From Paenibacillus sp. BJ-4 (GTDB taxonomy: Bacteria > Bacillota > Bacilli > Paenibacillales > Paenibacillaceae), in contig NZ_JAIVEM010000162.1 in the NCBI RefSeq assembly GCF_020404765.1, positions 1 through 62,120 on the forward strand: a stretch of 62,120 nt of DNA, in the 5' to 3' direction. Positions 60,618 through 62,120 of the stretch are shown one piece after another (the first letter of the stretch is position 1; each line of letters starts with the position of its first letter). Under the pieces are notes generated by a model. The model was not told the DNA's origin. It was given only the letters and a program-made list of their open reading frames with translations, and did no database searches. The translations under genes and the position numbers were made by a program.

Positions 60618-61805
60618 TTAGAAAAAATCCAACAAAAACGTCTGTTTTACTGGTATTACACGTTTCAGTGCAGACACATACTCACCGCGTCCTTCAATAC
60701 GCCCCCACTTATATAGATCATCGGCCAGCTGATACCCAAGCATTAGAGTCGTCAGCGATTGGATGCCAACACTCAAGTCAACTGCTATGTCGTTTTCAGA
60801 GGAACTGCTTTTATCTACTCTCTCTAAATATCCTCGTCCTTCCGAGTTTATCGTTAATGTCCATACTCCTTCATTCCATGGAGCATAATGATCTGACAAA
60901 TTTAAGGTCAAGCGTGTTTCCACTCCAATTGCTTTAAAAGGATATTTTTCCACAAAAGCAACTGCATCCACAATTCGTCCCATAAAATAAGGCAGCGTTT
61001 CCTGTTGAATTCGCGGATCATCGAGTAAAAATGGCAGATTGTCATCTGCCGGAACGTAAATAAATTTACCTTGGGTTATCATAGAATCATGATTTGCAAA
61101 ATAAGTCCATAAAGCCCGACGCGCCGTTTCATTCTCATATATCAATTCATCGCAATTCAACTGCTTATCTTCAATTTTGTATAGCGCATATCCCTGAGGG
61201 TTGCCTGCTTTAGAGTAATAAACTGCGGTTCGATAGTTCTCATTTAAAATCCGCTCTTGCCACCATTCCTTATCCCGTACCAGCATGCCAGTATAAGACG
61301 AAGCATACGCTTGATACACTTGGTTCAATTCAGAAATATCTTTAATATCCCGCTTGACTATACCTTCTGTTTTAAACTTAGCAGGGAATTTATCAATCGG
61401 GATGACATACTTTTTGTACTCAACATACGTTTCCCATCCAAATTTACGATAGAAGGCAAAGGAGAATGGGTGCAGAAAAGAAAGGCTCTGTCCAGTAGAC
61501 TTCATCTCTTTAAGCGCATGTGTCAACAAACGTGAGACCATGCCTCCACGACGCTTTTCTGGCCACGTTGCCACACCAGCGATGCCACCCATCTCAAAAA
61601 CCTGACCATGTATGTATACCTGCAAAGGTAGCAAAGTCAGCTTAGCATTCAAGTCATGTCCATCGAATATGCCCCATGTTTGTTCTGGCTTGAACTTTTT
61701 CTTGGATTTCTCCAGATCCTCCGGGGACATTGTAAACTGAAAAGCATATTGGGATAATTCAATAGCAGCTTCAAATTCCTCCCGTTGTAATTGTCTGATC
61801 TCCAT
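60618..61805 (-). CDS. Eis-like GNAT N-acetyltransferase with sterol-carrier-like C-terminal domain
   Basis: 395 residues. An N-terminal GNAT domain contains the acetyl-CoA loop VATWPEKRRGGMVSRLL, with R-R-G-G as the Q/RxxGxG/A variant. A second GNAT-like half and a C-terminal SCP2-like domain (TLTINSEGRGYLERVDKSSS) complete the Eis/DUF4111-type architecture. Eis proteins acetylate amines such as aminoglycosides or lysines; the substrate here is unknown. GAGGTG lies 9 nt before the ATG. It is alone between the upstream rRNA operon and ctsR. Confidence 0.85.
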   Translation of the reverse strand: MEIRQLQREEFEAAIELSQYAFQFTMSPEDLEKSKKKFKPEQTWGIFDGHDLNAKLTLLPLQVYIHGQVFEMGGIAGVATWPEKRRGGMVSRLLTHALKEMKSTGQSLSFLHPFSFAFYRKFGWETYVEYKKYVIPIDKFPAKFKTEGIVKRDIKDISELNQVYQAYASSYTGMLVRDKEWWQERILNENYRTAVYYSKAGNPQGYALYKIEDKQLNCDELIYENETARRALWTYFANHDSMITQGKFIYVPADDNLPFLLDDPRIQQETLPYFMGRIVDAVAFVEKYPFKAIGVETRLTLNLSDHYAPWNEGVWTLTINSEGRGYLERVDKSSSSENDIAVDLSVGIQSLTTLMLGYQLADDLYKWGRIEGRGEYVSALKRVIPVKQTFLLDFF

Positions 61806-61924
61806 AGCCTTCGTCACCTCGCTCGTATACTTATGTCTCCATAAAAAGATTGTGCACTTAGAGTGTCGCAAAGCCTTTTCTTTCTGTCAACCTTAGGAAT
61901 TAATAGTGATCGTTAAAATACACA

Positions 61925-61963
61925 AAAGAGGATCATGATCTCATTAAGATCATGATCCTCTTT
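61925..61963 (-). terminator. terminator of the upstream rRNA operon
   Basis: A perfect 17-bp stem (AAAGAGGATCATGATCT and its complement) around a 5-nt loop, 8 bp past the 5S 3' end. The T-rich end is part of the arm. The palindrome is nearly symmetric, so it may also act on the opposite strand. Confidence 0.9.
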
Positions 61964-61970
61964 ATTTGTT

Positions 61971-62087
61971 GCTTGGCAACGTCCTACTCTCCCAGGACCC
62001 TGCGGTCCAAGTACTATCGGCGCTGGAGGGCTTAACGGTCGTGTTCGGGATGGGTACGTGTGGAACCCCTCCGCTATCGCCACCAAA
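61971..62087 (-). rRNA. rrf: 5S rRNA
   Basis: About 117 nt. The minus strand begins TTTGGTGGCGATAGCGGAGG, contains CCCATCCCGAACACG and ends GGACGTTGCCAAGC, all standard 5S landmarks. The ends pair (GGTGGC.../...GTTGCC). It is the last gene of an rRNA operon that enters from the right edge. Confidence 0.97.
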
Positions 62088-62090
62088 CAT

Positions 62091-62109
62091 GAATTTGCAT
62101 TGCAAATTC
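62091..62109 (-). other. hairpin in the 23S-5S spacer
   Basis: Perfect inverted repeat GAATTTGCA-T-TGCAAATTC immediately upstream of 5S on the minus strand. It is probably part of a precursor rRNA processing stem. The 23S gene itself lies outside the window. Confidence 0.6.
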
Positions 62110-62120
62110 TACCTTCAAGG

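Noticed and set aside
1..62120. CRISPR arrays, prophage, insertion sequences, toxin-antitoxin or defence genes
   Set aside because: No spaced repeats, transposase, integrase, terminal repeats or defence domains were found; every large frame is a known core gene or its shadow.
1..62120. tRNA genes next to the rRNA operons
   Set aside because: No GTTCRANNC loop with matching arms is seen in the parts shown, including 64-398 and 61806-61970.

Overview
The window is a 62 kb piece of a low-to-mid GC, endospore-forming Firmicutes chromosome. Spore genes (pdaB, gerD, cwlD, a spoIIM-family gene), CtsR/McsA/McsB/ClpC, SigH, YacL and YacP/Rae1, and the order of the ribosomal superoperon, all fit Bacillales. 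The protein sequences and rRNA pieces look like Paenibacillus, probably the P. polymyxa group; the genus is my recognition of the sequences, not a search result. Nearly everything is on the minus strand, so transcription runs from high to low coordinates. The block is bounded by two co-directional rRNA operons: the 5S end of one at 61971-62087, and the 16S start and promoters of the next at 1-371.

In transcription order: (1) a GNAT acetyltransferase, then the class III stress operon ctsR-mcsA-mcsB-clpC, with a CtsR operator at its promoter and an unusually long, structured 5' UTR. (2) radA-disA-pssA, closed by a strong terminator. (3) yacL-ispD-ispF-gltX. (4) A T-box-controlled cysE-cysS-mrnC-rlmB-rae1 unit. 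(5) sigH, then rpmG-secE-nusG-rplK-rplA, and rplJ-rplL with its own promoter and an L10 leader. (6) A methyltransferase and rpoB-rpoC. (7) The str operon (L7Ae-like, rpsL, rpsG, fusA, tuf). (8) The S10/spc/alpha superoperon from rpsJ to rplQ, then truA, rplM and rpsI. (9) An 850 bp gene-poor gap. (10) cysH-sat (sulfate assimilation), cwlD, salA, the opposite-strand pair pdaB-gerD, a spoIIM-family gene and a small unknown gene.

Most of the window is a textbook core-genome block, and I found no CRISPR array, prophage, insertion sequence or defence system. The points most worth a second look are as follows. Two near-identical L1-site mimics lie just upstream of the ribosome binding sites of both rplK and rplA. 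The methionine aminopeptidase gene between adk and the KOW-protein gene has lost, in frame, the segments carrying four of its five metal ligands. A long hairpin holds the ribosome binding site of cwlD. The ctsR 5' UTR of about 350 nt is folded. A gene-poor gap between rpsI and cysH may hold a decayed gene. Assimilatory sulfate genes sit where B. subtilis has none.

Starts were chosen from Shine-Dalgarno spacing and family alignment. Several genes clearly use TTG or GTG (rpoB, rpoC, rplJ, rpsE, sigH, secE, rpsC, ispF, truA).
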